Source: JACRCT01 sp049841135 | GTDB lineage: Bacteria; Myxococcota; Myxococcia; Myxococcales; UBA5297 | Assembly (NCBI GenBank): GCA_049841135.1 | Contig: JASGHK010000004.1 | Span: 2,418,001-2,482,000 of the forward strand | DNA: 64,000 nt | Direction: 5' to 3' | In this document: in pieces, positions 28,245 to 38,761 of the stretch | Layout: each line of letters opens with the position of its first letter | How positions within the stretch are numbered: position 1 is the first letter of the stretch | Translations under genes and position numbers: made by a program | The notes under the pieces: model-generated | Databases searched by the model: none | What the model was told of the DNA's origin: nothing | The model's input: only the letters and a program-made list of their open reading frames with translations

Positions 28245-29940
28245 CTACTCGAGCACCGTCCGCTCGACCAGCGCCGCCGTGTCGTCGGCCCGCGGCTCGC
28301 GCGCCGGCTCCAGGGCGTTGCGCACCAGGCGCCGCGCCGCTGCCGCCGCCAGATCTCCGTCCCCGCCCAGCTTCGCCTGCTCGACGAGCAGCCCCACCGA
28401 GAACGCGAGGTTGAACCGGTCCGCCCACCGGCGAACGTGCGCTGCCTGCCGGGAGGGATCGGCGGCGAGCAGCTGACCAAGCTCGTCGGCAAGGCCCCGC
28501 GCGAGGGCGCCCACCGCGCTCGCCTCGTGCTCCAGGCCCGCGGGCGGCGAGGCCAGCCTCGCGGCGAGGTCCTCGAACAACGGCTCCTGCCCCCGCTCCT
28601 TCTGGCAGGTGCGCAGGACGTCGAGCAGCAGGATGTTCGTCGTCCCCTCCCAGACCGGCAGCACCTGGGCGTCGCGCAGGAGCCTCGGGGTGACGAAGTC
28701 CTCGATGTAGCCGTTGCCGCCGATCGAGCTCGATGGCCTCCGAGGCGGCCTGCACCGACAGCCGCGCCGTGGAGTACTTCACCAGCGGGGTGAGCAGGCG
28801 CATGCGCCGCTCGTCGAGCGACGAGCCGGCGTCCGCGCGGTCCACGTGCTCGGCCGTCTGGAAGGTCGCCGCCGTCGCCGCGAGGTGCGCGGCCTGCAGG
28901 TTCGCCAGCGCCTCGCGGACGAGCGGGTGGCGCAGCGCCGTCTCGCCGAAGGTCTTGCGCTCGCGCAGGTAGCGGGTCGCCTCCACCAGCGCCCGCCGAG
29001 CGACGGCGACGGAGGCCACGGCGTTGTAGAGCCGCGAGCAGTTGATCATCACCGTCATCGCCTTGAAGCCCTGGTCGGCCGGCCCCACGAGCTCCGCCTC
29101 GACGCCGTCCAGCACCACCTCGCCCGTGGCCATGGAGCGCACGCCCAGCTTGTCCTTGATCCGGTCGATGCGCAGGCCCGGCCGGTTTCCCTTCTCGCGC
29201 AAGACCAGGAAGAGCCCCAGGCCCTTGGTCCCCGCCGGCGCACCTTCCGGGCGACCGAGCGCGAGGATCACCTCCGCGTCGACGTTGGAGCAGAACCACT
29301 TCTCGCCCGTGAGCCGCCAGCCGTTCCCGTCCTTGAGGGCCCGCGTCGCGGCGGCGCCCACGTCCGAGCCGCCCTGCTTCTCTGTCAGGAACATCGCGCC
29401 GCGCCAGAGCGTCTCGACGTCCCGCGAGGCGAGCCGCGGGATGACGCGCCTCTGCTGGTCGGCCGTGCCGTAGCGCTCGACGACCCGCGCCGCGCCGTCG
29501 GTCATGCAGATGGGGCAGTACAGGCCGCTCTCCGCCTGGCCGAACAGGTAACCCAGCGCGTAGCCCATGACGTTCGACGTCGCCGGGAAGCGCTGTCGGG
29601 TCTCGGGGTCGTACTTGAGGCCGATCATCCCGGAGCCGTAGCCGACGCGCTCCATCTCGCGGTACGCGGGGTGATGGACGACCTCGTCGACCCGACGGCC
29701 GAACGGGTCGAAGCTCTTGAGCTGCGGGCTCTGCCTATCGGCGATGCGCGCGAGCGGGTCCACCTTGAGCGAGGCCTCGGCGCCCATCCGGTCGAGCTGC
29801 GGCTCGAGCCAGGCCATCGCCTCGGGGGACAGCAGCCGGCGCAGCAGCGCCTGGAAGGAGGGATCGCTCCGGTACCAGTTGGCGTGTGGCGCGGGCACCT
29901 GGTCGACGATGCGGAACGGGGACTCGGGGCTCGTCTGCAT
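28245..29940 (-). CDS. AidB-like acyl-CoA dehydrogenase (one apparent frameshift)
   Basis: About 565 residues, the length of AidB-type rather than short-chain enzymes (~380). Residues 150-230 carry 'CMTDGAARV' and 'MFLTEKQGGSDVGAAATRA', which matches AidB 'MTEKQGGSDV'; 'GEKWFCSN' is the substrate/FAD beta-domain. The C-terminal FAD helix 'EAIEL-GGNGYIED' is interrupted by one extra base within GAGCTCGATC at 28722-28731. The final ~110 residues form the AidB extension. Function: FAD-linked oxidation of an acyl-CoA, or an AidB-like role in alkylation stress. Perfect Shine-Dalgarno GGAGGTGA before ATG 29940. Confidence 0.85.
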
Positions 29941-29965
29941 GGTTCACCTCCGCCTTGGAGAACGG

Positions 29966-29989
29966 CCGGGCATCTTGGACCGTGCCCGG
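29966..29989. promoter_or_regulatory. Inverted repeat upstream of the acyl-CoA dehydrogenase
   Basis: CCGGGCA (29966-29972) and TGCCCGG (29983-29989) form a perfect 7-base inverted repeat with a 10-base spacer, 26-49 bp upstream of the start codon. Position and symmetry fit a repressor operator (TetR-like regulators often control acyl-CoA dehydrogenases), but no regulator gene is adjacent. Confidence 0.35.
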
Positions 29990-30265
29990 AGCCGTGGCGC
30001 TACCGTGCTGCGGCGGGTGCAGGCGTGTTGTCCCGTTCGCGACGCCGGCCACTGGCCGACGGGTGAGCCCCCGCATCGCTTCATCCCTAACAAGGCGGCC
30101 GACCGTTCACACGGCGGCGCGCCTGCCGCCGCGGTCATCGCTCGACGCCCTGGCTGCGGTCGCGTCCTGGCGCGAACGGAGATGGCGGCCGGCCTGACCG
30201 CGGCTTAAGCTCGGCCGCGCTTGGCCTCGGAGCCTCCCAACGTGCGCTGCGCCTCCGCGGAGGAC
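29990..30265. other. Divergent intergenic region
   Basis: Together with the operator-like repeat on its left this makes a 325-bp gap between the acyl-CoA dehydrogenase and the STT3-like gene. No further motif, RNA or small gene is evident. Confidence 0.3.
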
Positions 30266-32036
30266 ATGAACCCGGCCCGCTTCGGCGCCTGGCTGGCGGC
30301 CCTCTTCGGCCTCGGGCTCTACGAGCGCCTGCTGGTCCCCGGGCCGCCGGCGACGCTCTCCCTTTCGGACGCCTACTACTACGGACGGCTCGCCTGGCTC
30401 TCGCGGCTCTCCTTCCCGAAGCCGGTCACCTTCGATACGTGGACCGGCTTCCCCGGAATGGAGATCCAGTGGCCGCCGGGTCACGCCTGGCTGCTGGCCG
30501 CGATGCAGGCGCTCTTCGGCGCCCGGGCGCCTTTCTCACCGGAGGGGATGGCGGCGCTGGCATGGTCCGGCCCGGTCCTCAGCCTCTTGGGGATTGCCGT
30601 CCTCACCGCCCTCGCCGCGCGCTGGTTCGGCCGCTGGGCGGCGCTCGTGCTCGCCGGCGCGCTGCTCGTGCAGCCCCTCGTCGCAGACGTCGGGCGAGCT
30701 CGGCGAGGCCGACCACCACCTCCACGAGGTCTTTCTCGGCGGCCTCGTCGCGCTGCTCTTCGTGCGCTCGGCCAGCAAGGGCCCATCGCCCGTCGGCGCA
30801 GGCGTGGCGCTGGGCATCTCGGCCGCCTTGGCCTACCTGTTCACCTCCAGCGGCTTCCTCATCCTCCCGCCACTCGCCGGCGTCGTCTTCCTCTCGCTGC
30901 TCGCCCGCTCGCCCCACCGGCTGCGGCAGGCGCTCCTGCTGTCGGTGGCCAGCGCGTCGTCGCTGGCCGTCGTCGCCTTCGGCGCTGCCTGGCTTGGCCG
31001 ACTCTCCGCGGCCGACTACGTTCGACTCTCGGGCTTTCACGTCGGGCTGCACGCGCTCGTCGCGCTCGGCTTCTCGTCGCTGCTCTTCGTGATCGCTCCC
31101 CTGCGCCGCCTGCGGTGGCTCGCGCTCGGCACAGGCCTCGTGAGCCTGGCGACGGCGCTGGGGCTCGCTCCTGGAATGGCTGCGGAACTCGGCCGGGCCC
31201 TGGAGCATCTCGGACGAGGCAGCGCCATCCTCTCGATTGCCGAGGAGTCGAATCCGCTGTTCGCGACCGAGCTCAACGTGCAGCTGTCGCTGACGCTGGT
31301 CCCCGCCGTCGTGGCGTTGCTGGCAGCCGCCGGTCTGCACTGGCGGAGCCGCAGGTCGATCGCCTGGCTCGTGCCGATGGCGGGTTGGCTCGCTCTCTTC
31401 TCGGTGGCGACGGTGGCCCAGGCCCGCTTCGCCCGTCCGCTCCTGCCCATCGCCGCGCTCACCGCCGGCCTGCTCGTGCAGCGGCTCAACCGCCTTCAGG
31501 CTCGGGGACGGGCCGCGAGCTTCGCCTCGCGCCTGGCCGCGGCGGCCCTCCTCGTGCCGCCACCGGTGGTGATGCTCGCCTACTCCGACGACCCCGCGCG
31601 CTTCGTCGAGGGACTCACCCCGGCGCTCGCGTGGATGCGCACTCATACCCCGGAGGCCGGCGACTGGGCGGACCCCTCGAAGCCGCCGGCCTGGGCCGTG
31701 GTCGCCGACTGGCAGCTGGGCCACCTGATTACCGCACTCGCCGAGCGCCCGGTCCTGGCGAGCCCCTTTGGCCAGACGAGCGAAGCCGAGCGCGCCGCCA
31801 TGCTGGCCCACGACATCCTCAAGCAGTCCTCGCCCGAGGAAGCGCTGCGCGTGTGCCGGGAGAACAGGCTGCGCTACCTGGTGCTCTACGAGCCGGTTCC
31901 GCCCCCGGACCCTCCGGCGCGAAGCCTTCGGCGCAAGCTGTCCGCGGGGATGGCGGTGCCCGGCTTCACCCCGGTCTACGTCGGGCTGCCCGCCGACGAA
32001 GGAAGGGTCGCGCGCGTCTTCGAGCTCGCCCGGTGA
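30266..32036 (+). CDS. STT3/PglB-like oligosaccharyltransferase-family membrane protein (one apparent frameshift)
   Basis: About 590 residues with some 11-13 membrane helices. Features match the GT-C STT3 fold: an acidic first loop 'LSLSDAYYYGRLAW', 'GELGEADHHLHEVF' (the D-H-H of the second acidic motif), 'ILSIAEESNPLFATE' (equivalent of the TIxE loop) and, after the last helix, 'VVADWQLGHLITALAERPV', which aligns with the catalytic WWDYG...R region although W-W-D-Y-G is degenerate. Known members transfer lipid-linked glycans to asparagine. ATG at 30266 with GGAGG nearby. The frame shifts beside GAGCTC at 30696-30701. No pgl glycan genes are close, so activity is uncertain. Confidence 0.65.
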
Positions 32037-32071
32037 TGATTCCGAGCGGAGGGAAGTGCCGGATACGGCAA

Positions 32072-32100
32072 CGCCCCGCCTCCGGGGGGATGGCGGGGCG
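32072..32100. terminator. Hairpin between convergent STT3-like and Crp/Fnr genes
   Basis: CGCCCCGC (32072-32079) and GCGGGGCG (32093-32100) form a perfect 8-bp stem with a 13-base loop midway in the 94-bp gap between two convergent genes. No strong T-run follows, so it is a probable bidirectional or Rho-assisted terminator. Confidence 0.6.
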
Positions 32101-32130
32101 CTACCAGCGAGCGGAGAAGCTCGAAGCTGC

Positions 32131-32889
32131 CTACTTCTCCTTGCTCGCGATCTTGCGCAGGGCCTTCTGGTCACGGATGCACAGGATGCGGCCCACGTTC
32201 CCCAGGTAGCCGTCGCGCTTCATCTCGTTGACCAGCGTGGACACGAACGAGCGCGAGGCGCCGACCAGGTCCGCCAGGTCCTGCTGCGTCACGCCACGCA
32301 GGTCGATCTCTCCGCCGTGCGGGCAGCGTTCGCCGAGCGTCTCGCCCAGCTGCAGCAGCGTCTCCGCCAGCCGCGCCGGGACCTCCTTGAAGGTCACGCC
32401 CATCAAGCGGCGCCGCAGCTGGCGGATGCGCTCGTTCTGCGCGCGGATGATGTCCAGCGACAGCGACGGCCGGCTCTCGAGCAGGTTGCGGAACTCGGTG
32501 CCCTCCATCGACCAGACCTCGGCCTCGCCGGTGGCCAGCGCCATCTCCTCGGTCGTCGCCGCGCCCTCGCCCAAGGTCAGCTCGCCGAACAGGTCGCCCG
32601 CCCGCAGGATGGCCAGCACCGAGCGCGAGGCGCCCCGGCCGGTCCGGACCAGCCGCACCCGGCCGCGCTTGAGCAGGTACACCCGGTCGCTCGTCTCGCC
32701 GGGGCGGTAGATGGCGGCGTTGTGCGGGTAGACGTCGACCTTGAAGTAGCCGCGGAAGTCGACGACCTCCGCGCCGATAGGCACCGCGGGCGTGGCCACG
32801 ATGTTCGAGGGCGGCATCGGCGCAGTCGCGGTCATGGGCTTCGCGGTGGTCGCAGTCGCTGCCGGCCCTGCCATCTTCTGAAGTCGCAT
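32131..32889 (-). CDS. Crp/Fnr family transcription regulator
   Basis: About 252 residues. A Pro/Ala/Thr-rich leader (1-45) precedes a cNMP-binding domain ('DRVYLLKRGRVRLVR', 'GDLFGELTLGEG'), the dimer helix, and a Crp-type winged helix ('VTQQDLADLVGASRSFVSTLVNEM') near residues 190-215. Conserved cAMP contacts of the E-R-T-A-S type are not evident and there is no Fnr Cys cluster, so the ligand is unknown; 'SRSFVSTLVNEM' as recognition helix is typical of this family. ATG 32889 is preferred because GGGGA precedes it and the domain starts soon after; an upstream frame extension lacks support. Confidence 0.85.
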   Translation of the reverse strand: MRLQKMAGPAATATTAKPMTATAPMPPSNIVATPAVPIGAEVVDFRGYFKVDVYPHNAAIYRPGETSDRVYLLKRGRVRLVRTGRGASRSVLAILRAGDLFGELTLGEGAATTEEMALATGEAEVWSMEGTEFRNLLESRPSLSLDIIRAQNERIRQLRRRLMGVTFKEVPARLAETLLQLGETLGERCPHGGEIDLRGVTQQDLADLVGASRSFVSTLVNEMKRDGYLGNVGRILCIRDQKALRKIASKEK

Positions 32890-33013
32890 TGTGTCGTCCC
32901 CTCTTGGTTCCCCGGAGTACGGGGCGGTGGTTTGAGACCCCGCCCCCTGTTCCAAGGGACGTGCCAAGGAAGAGTCGGACTCGACGAGATTGGTGAAAAC
33001 CGAAAGGTTCAGC

Positions 33014-33166
33014 ACGTTTCGACCACTTCCCCACACCCCGAAATCTCGTCCAGCGGACATTGCTCATCGAACGTTTCGTTCAATCGCGAGGTGGTTTCGA
33101 TTGAACGGTCCGCATGCCCCGTCAGGCCGTGTTGGATGCCCACCTGTGAACGGACGTTTCGACCAC
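33014..33166. promoter_or_regulatory. Operator-like repeats upstream of the Crp/Fnr gene
   Basis: Within the 350-bp gap 32890-33239 the 13-mer ACGTTTCGACCAC occurs twice (33014-33026 and 33154-33166). Between the copies lies a perfect 10-base inverted repeat, CGTTCAATCG (33077-33086) and CGATTGAACG (33098-33107), centre spacing 21 bp or two helical turns, preceded by a third ACGTTTCG at 33071-33078. This looks like a multi-site regulatory region controlling the Crp/Fnr gene, possibly by itself or by the NtrC-type regulator encoded just upstream. Confidence 0.5.
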
Positions 33167-33239
33167 CACCCGACAGTTGTTGACCGCCGGCGGCCCGTTT
33201 GGGCGGTGTTGGAGGCGGCGAGGGCGGTTGAGGAGGACG

Positions 33240-34614
<1,375 letters not shown>

Positions 34615-34722
34615 GGTGTGAGCCGTCCCCCCGGGACCGGCAGGCCCTCCCAATACCACGACCCGGCTCTCGCTCTTAAGCGGCCCCGCCCCAGGCCCGG
34701 CGGGAGGTGCGCTAGCCGACAC

Positions 34723-35619
34723 TCACCCCGGCACGTTCAGCTCCAGGACGAGCGCGGCCCCCTCGAGGTTACGGTCGACGAAGAAGCGGCCGCGGGCGTC
34801 TTCCGCCACACGCTGGGCCAAAAAGAACGCCAGCGATCGCCGCGTGGGCGCCTCGAAGCCCGCCTTGCGGACCTCCACGCGCACGCGCCCGGGCGCGGCC
34901 ACCCGCCCGAGCAGCACGACCTCGCCGTCCCCGCCGTCGCGCGCCACGAGCCGGGCGAGGCAGGCCACCGCCACCGCCAGCCGCGACTCCTCCACGTCGA
35001 GGAGCGGCAGCCCCGCTTCGGCCTCGACCCTCACGCGCTCGCCGGGCAGGCGCCGGGCCGCCTCCGCCAGCACCCGCGAAAGGTCGGCACGGAGGCCCAC
35101 CGCGGCCCGGGCCCGCCCGCACTCGGAGAGCGCATCGAGGCCATGCTCCAGGACCTCCACTTCCCGCAGCGCGATGGCCAGGCGCTTCTCGGCGCGCGCG
35201 TCGCCCGGGGACAACTGGCGCGCCAGCACCTGGAGGTTGAGCTTCACCGTCGCCAACGGGTTGCGCAGGTCGTGCGCCGCGGCGCCGGCAAAGTCGGCAG
35301 ACGAGTCGGCCGGCCGGCCGGGCAGCAGCGAGGCGTCGAGCAACAGCACATCGGAGCGCTCGCCGGCCGACGCCCAGAAGGCCAGCAGCGGCTGGGACGA
35401 GGCGGAGGCGACCACCTCGCAGGCGCCCCGCTCCGGCGAGTCGAGCTGGGCGATCCCCTCGACCAGGTGGCCGAGCGGCTGGCCGACGAGCGTGCGCGGC
35501 TCCCGGCCCAGCAGCCGCGAACAGGCGCCGCTCGCCTCGACCACGACGAGTCCGGGGCGGGATACCACCAAGCGGCAGGCGACCCCGGCGTGCTCCAGCG
35601 GCTCGAGACCGGCCGCCAT
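34723..35619 (-). CDS. Histidine kinase with PAS-like sensor and degenerate ATPase domain
   Basis: 298 residues, no membrane helix. A PAS-like N-terminus ('LVVVEASGACSRLLGREPRTLVGQPL') is followed by the HisKA helix with H-box 'AAHDLRNPLATVKLNLQ' (~His115). The HATPase part is short: I cannot find the usual N-box or D-x-G-x-G; instead it reads 'VRKAGFEAPTRRSLAFFLAQRVAEDARGRFFV', where the G2/F region would be. It may be a weak kinase, a phosphatase or a scaffold for phosphotransfer. It starts 4 bp after the PEGA gene stop and is followed by the NtrC-type regulator, so it is the cognate partner. Confidence 0.8.
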   Translation of the reverse strand: MAAGLEPLEHAGVACRLVVSRPGLVVVEASGACSRLLGREPRTLVGQPLGHLVEGIAQLDSPERGACEVVASASSQPLLAFWASAGERSDVLLLDASLLPGRPADSSADFAGAAAHDLRNPLATVKLNLQVLARQLSPGDARAEKRLAIALREVEVLEHGLDALSECGRARAAVGLRADLSRVLAEAARRLPGERVRVEAEAGLPLLDVEESRLAVAVACLARLVARDGGDGEVVLLGRVAAPGRVRVEVRKAGFEAPTRRSLAFFLAQRVAEDARGRFFVDRNLEGAALVLELNVPG

Positions 35620-35623
35620 GGAT

Positions 35624-36820
35624 TCAGAACTCGAACGAGAGGGAGCCCATGGCCCCGCCCGGAATCGGCCCGAAGGACACCTTGGGAATCGGGGCGGCCG
35701 GCGGCTCCTCCGCGGGCTTCAGCGAGTCGCCCACCGAGCGGTAGGTGTCGTACCTGGCTGGGTCCTCACCGGCGAGCCAGAAGTAGGCGGCGAGGCCCGC
35801 GGACACGATGGCGAGCCCCCCTGCGCTCAAGGCGATGGTCTGGTACAGCTCCCCGTCCCGCGAGAGCTGCTGGGCTCGGGCGTAGCAGTCCTTGGTCTCC
35901 TTGTAGCCAGCGGTCTCGCAAGCCGAGGCGATCTCGCTCGTGCTGCTGCCGAACGCTTTCTGCAGGGGGGAGAACTCGTCCCAGGTGGGGTCGACCTTCC
36001 CGAACTTCACTCCAACGGCAGCGCCGGCGCTGGCGAGCGCGAGCACGGTCGTGACCCAGGCGCCAGCGCGGAAGCCGGTGTTGCGAGAGCGGTAGGAGTC
36101 GATGAACTCGGGCGAAGGGATGAGCGCCACCGTCTCCGCCACCGCCTGGTTGCGCTCGACTTGCACGTCCTTGGCCCAGGCGATGAAGCCCTCCTTCTCC
36201 ACCACCACGCGGTGCGGGCCCCACCCCAGCTTCTGCATCGGGAACGGGGTGACCCCCACCAGGCGCCCGTCGATCTTCACGCTGGCCCCGTTCTCGCGGC
36301 AGATGAGATCGAGGTAGCCCTGCTCCTTGTCGAGGATGGGGCGGACCGCGGCCAAGGCGACGCTGGGGGCTGCCTCGAGCGCCGCCTTGGAGTTGGCCAG
36401 GTTGGGCCGCATCTCGTCGCTCTGGACCTCTGCCTTCTTCATGTCGAACAGGCGCACGCGGATGGTCATGGCGCCCGCTGCGCCGTCCACCGAGCCCACC
36501 AGCACGTACCGGGCGCCGATGGCGTTGCCGATCTGCGAGATGCAGGAGTTGTCGTCGCAGGAGGAGGTGAGCAGCGCCTTCTCGCGCTCGACGGCCAGCA
36601 TCTGGCGGACCTCGGCCTGGCTGACGACCTTGAACACGCGCAGCTCGCGCAGCGCCCCCGCCGCGGCCTCGGAGATGGACTGGGCCAAGAGCGGGTCCAC
36701 CTTGCGCGCCTCGAAGTCGAGCACCGCCAGTTGCGGACGCGCGCCCGCCTGAGCCCAGCTCCCGGCCGGCCAGCACAGCATCACCGCCAGAAGTGTGAGC
36801 GGCTTCGTCAATCGCATCAT
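35624..36820 (-). CDS. CsgG/FlgO-like and PEGA-domain envelope protein
   Basis: 398 residues. Signal peptide ('LTLLAVMLCWPAGSWAQ'); a CsgG/FlgO-like alpha-beta domain ('LAVLDFEARKVDPLLAQSI', 'GARYVLVGSVDG') at ~30-160; a PEGA beta-sandwich at ~180-240 ('GASVKIDGRLVGVTPFP', 'GPHRVVVEKEGF'); then two membrane helices (~265-285 and ~335-360) and a Pro-rich C-terminus ending in 'SLSFEF'. The role is probably in the envelope, perhaps supplying or sensing the signal for the kinase encoded 4 bp downstream. Start ATG 36820 (or next codon). Confidence 0.75.
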   Translation of the reverse strand: MMRLTKPLTLLAVMLCWPAGSWAQAGARPQLAVLDFEARKVDPLLAQSISEAAAGALRELRVFKVVSQAEVRQMLAVEREKALLTSSCDDNSCISQIGNAIGARYVLVGSVDGAAGAMTIRVRLFDMKKAEVQSDEMRPNLANSKAALEAAPSVALAAVRPILDKEQGYLDLICRENGASVKIDGRLVGVTPFPMQKLGWGPHRVVVEKEGFIAWAKDVQVERNQAVAETVALIPSPEFIDSYRSRNTGFRAGAWVTTVLALASAGAAVGVKFGKVDPTWDEFSPLQKAFGSSTSEIASACETAGYKETKDCYARAQQLSRDGELYQTIALSAGGLAIVSAGLAAYFWLAGEDPARYDTYRSVGDSLKPAEEPPAAPIPKVSFGPIPGGAMGSLSFEF

Positions 36821-36876
36821 CTAGAGTCCTCCGCGAGGCGGGCGATTATGGCCCGGGGTGTCGTGGCGTGAAAGGC

Positions 36877-36894
36877 CCGGGCGTCGTCGCCCGG
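36877..36894. promoter_or_regulatory. GC-rich hairpin in the divergent PEGA/flp region
   Basis: CCGGGCG (36877-36883) and CGCCCGG (36888-36894) pair over a TCGT tetraloop in the 269-bp gap between the divergent PEGA gene and the Flp pilin gene. It would form in the 5' leader of the PEGA operon; an attenuator or mRNA-stability element is possible. Confidence 0.35.
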
Positions 36895-37089
36895 CGTCAC
36901 GAGAGCCAAATTCTTTCTAGTTACGAACAGTTGCCGCATCATCGCCACGACTGATGGCCCTCCGCCCGTTGACCGATGCCCGCCCTCGAGCGTCGGGAGC
37001 ATAGTGGCCAGCGTCGATGGATGCCGCATGGGGCGGCTCCGAAAGCAAAAGAACCCCCGGGGTTCCCGGGCCAGCGAGGAGAAGAACTC

Positions 37090-37362
37090 ATGATGAACCG
37101 CATGAACGCCCTCATCCGCTCTGAAGAAGGCCAGGGCATGACCGAGTACATCATCATCGTCGCCCTCATCGCGATCGCCGCCATCGCCGTCATCACCATC
37201 TTCGGCCAGAACCTGCGCGCGCTCTTCGCCGCGTCCGCCAACGCCCTCGGCGGCGAGCAGGACGACGCCAACGTCAGCTCCGCCGGCAGCGCGGGCTCGA
37301 GCTTCTCGGCCAAGCGCAAGGCCATCCAGAACTTCGGCACCAACAGCCAGAACAACGAGTAA
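37090..37362 (+). CDS. flp: Flp-family type IVb pilin
   Basis: 90 residues. Short basic leader, then the prepilin cleavage site after Gly14 ('SEEG/QGMTEY') with Glu at +5 and the Flp-type Tyr at +6, followed by the hydrophobic helix 'IIIVALIAIAAIAVITIFG'. Mature Flp pilins are usually ~50 residues; this one has an extra ~40-residue polar Ser/Asn-rich tail. It would be processed by a TadV/PilD peptidase and assembled by a Tad secretion system, neither of which is in the window. Strong ribosome site GAGGAGAA. Confidence 0.9.
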   Translation: MMNRMNALIRSEEGQGMTEYIIIVALIAIAAIAVITIFGQNLRALFAASANALGGEQDDANVSSAGSAGSSFSAKRKAIQNFGTNSQNNE

Positions 37363-37387
37363 CGGCTCTTCGAAGTCCTTCGGTTCA

Positions 37388-37418
37388 AGGGCGGCGTCCT
37401 CCGGGGCGCCGCTCTTTT
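37388..37418 (+). terminator. Rho-independent terminator after the Flp pilin gene
   Basis: A ~12-bp GC-rich stem (AGGGCGGCGTCC paired with GGGGCGCCGCTCT, one or two G-T pairs) with a 3-4 base loop is followed by TTTTCTT, 26 bp after the pilin stop. Confidence 0.8.
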
Positions 37419-37446
37419 CTTGTCCTGCGCTAGGATTTGCGGACTC

Positions 37447-38136
37447 ATGGCCGCACCCGCCTCCATCCCGCTCCTGCTCGGCCTGCTCTGTGCCGCCCCG
37501 CCGCCGCTCGGGAGCGCGCCCTCCGAGCCTGTCCCCGAGCAGGCCGCCTCGCCGGAGACCGACTTCGAACCCGGCTTCTTCAGCACGCAGCGCCTGCGGT
37601 TCTCGGTGGGCTTCAGCTGGGCCCACCTCTCGCTCAACGCCCCCGGAGGCAATTCGCTGGGCGGCGGGGTCTCCGTTGCGCACGAGTGGAAGCACGCCGA
37701 GGTCGCGCTGTCGCTCTTCGGCCACGGCGGCTTTGGCTCGCAGGACGCGCGGGCCCGGCACACCGGACCGGCGACGAGCTACCTGCGCGCCAACGTGCGC
37801 GTCGCGCCCTTCCCCGCCTGGCTGCGGGTCATGTTGGAGGCCGGGGCCCAAGTCGGCTGGGAGCCTTCCTGGTCCTGGTGCGCCACCTCCAGCGGCGTCG
37901 ACCAGTGCGGCACCGTCCCCGCCGGCATCTCCTTCGCCGGGGTCGCCGGCGTGGTGGTGGTGATGCACGCCTCGCGCGCCCACGTCACGCTGGGGGTCGA
38001 CCTGCTGCTGCGCGGCCCGACCCCACCGCCCGTCTGCTCCAGCCTGACGGGCGAGTGCCGCGCGGCCACCGTCGGCGAAGGACTCTTCGGAGCCCAGGTC
38101 TGGCTCGAGGCCGGCTGGGGAGGGGTTCAATGGTGA
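37447..38136 (+). CDS. Exported protein of unknown function, possible small beta-barrel
   Basis: 229 residues from ATG 37447. Signal peptide ('SIPLLLGLLCAAPPPLGSA'), a Glu/Pro-rich linker, then alternating amphipathic strands ('LRFSVGFSWAHLSLNAPGG', 'AEVALSLFGHGGFG', 'LRANVRVAPFPAWLRVML') that resemble an outer-membrane barrel of about eight strands. Two cysteine pairs (in 'WCATSSGVDQCG' and 'VCSSLTGEC') could form disulfides in loops. No family recognised. Its stop overlaps the next gene's start. Confidence 0.65.
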   Translation: MAAPASIPLLLGLLCAAPPPLGSAPSEPVPEQAASPETDFEPGFFSTQRLRFSVGFSWAHLSLNAPGGNSLGGGVSVAHEWKHAEVALSLFGHGGFGSQDARARHTGPATSYLRANVRVAPFPAWLRVMLEAGAQVGWEPSWSWCATSSGVDQCGTVPAGISFAGVAGVVVVMHASRAHVTLGVDLLLRGPTPPPVCSSLTGECRAATVGEGLFGAQVWLEAGWGGVQW

Positions 38137-38681
38137 GCCACTCGCGAACCTTGGCGCTCGTCTGCCTGGCGTGTCTTGCCGGGTGTGGGCAGGCAGCCCA
38201 GGGAGCCGCGCTGGTCCACGGCGAGCTCTTCTCCGGGCGCCAGCCCTGGCAGACCTCGCTCGAGTTCACTGGCACGGTGGTGGTGCACGGAGCCCTGCCG
38301 TTCCGCATCGCAGTCGAGCGACAGCCGGCGCAGGACCCGCGCACCGGCCGAGACGGGCGTCCCTCCGGCTTGACCATCGAGATCCGCAACAACATCCTGA
38401 TCAGGCCGGGCCTGCCCGTCCCGGTTGGCCAGGTCGACGTCGAGGGGCCGCAGGCCGTCGTCCGCTGGGTGCCGCCGGGGAACGCGGCGCCGTCCCAGGT
38501 GAACGACGGAAACGACCTGCGCTACTCCGATGGCGGCTTCGAGGTCCACGCCACCGGAGGCTTCGTCCAGATCGACTACACGGCCAAGGCGCCCGGGGAC
38601 GCGGTCCACGGCAGGTTCGAGCTGACGTTCCAGACCGGGGAGACGGTGCGCGGGACCTTCGCCTCGACGTTCGCGGACTAG
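38130..38681 (+). CDS. Lipoprotein of unknown function
   Basis: 183 residues. Signal and lipobox end at Cys19 ('CLACLAGC'). The mature part is predicted all-beta ('LEFTGTVVVHGALPFRIAVE', 'LTIEIRNNILIRPG', 'GRFELTFQTGETVRGTFAS'). It starts inside the last codons of the preceding gene (7-bp overlap) with GGGGAGGGG upstream, so the pair is translationally coupled and probably acts together at the outer membrane. Confidence 0.7.
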   Translation: MVSHSRTLALVCLACLAGCGQAAQGAALVHGELFSGRQPWQTSLEFTGTVVVHGALPFRIAVERQPAQDPRTGRDGRPSGLTIEIRNNILIRPGLPVPVGQVDVEGPQAVVRWVPPGNAAPSQVNDGNDLRYSDGGFEVHATGGFVQIDYTAKAPGDAVHGRFELTFQTGETVRGTFASTFAD

Positions 38682-38761
38682 CCGCCGGGGACCATCTAGG
38701 CGACCCGGCAACCCGCTCCTATAATGCTGCGATTCGCTTGAGCCTTCTGGCTGGAGACGGC

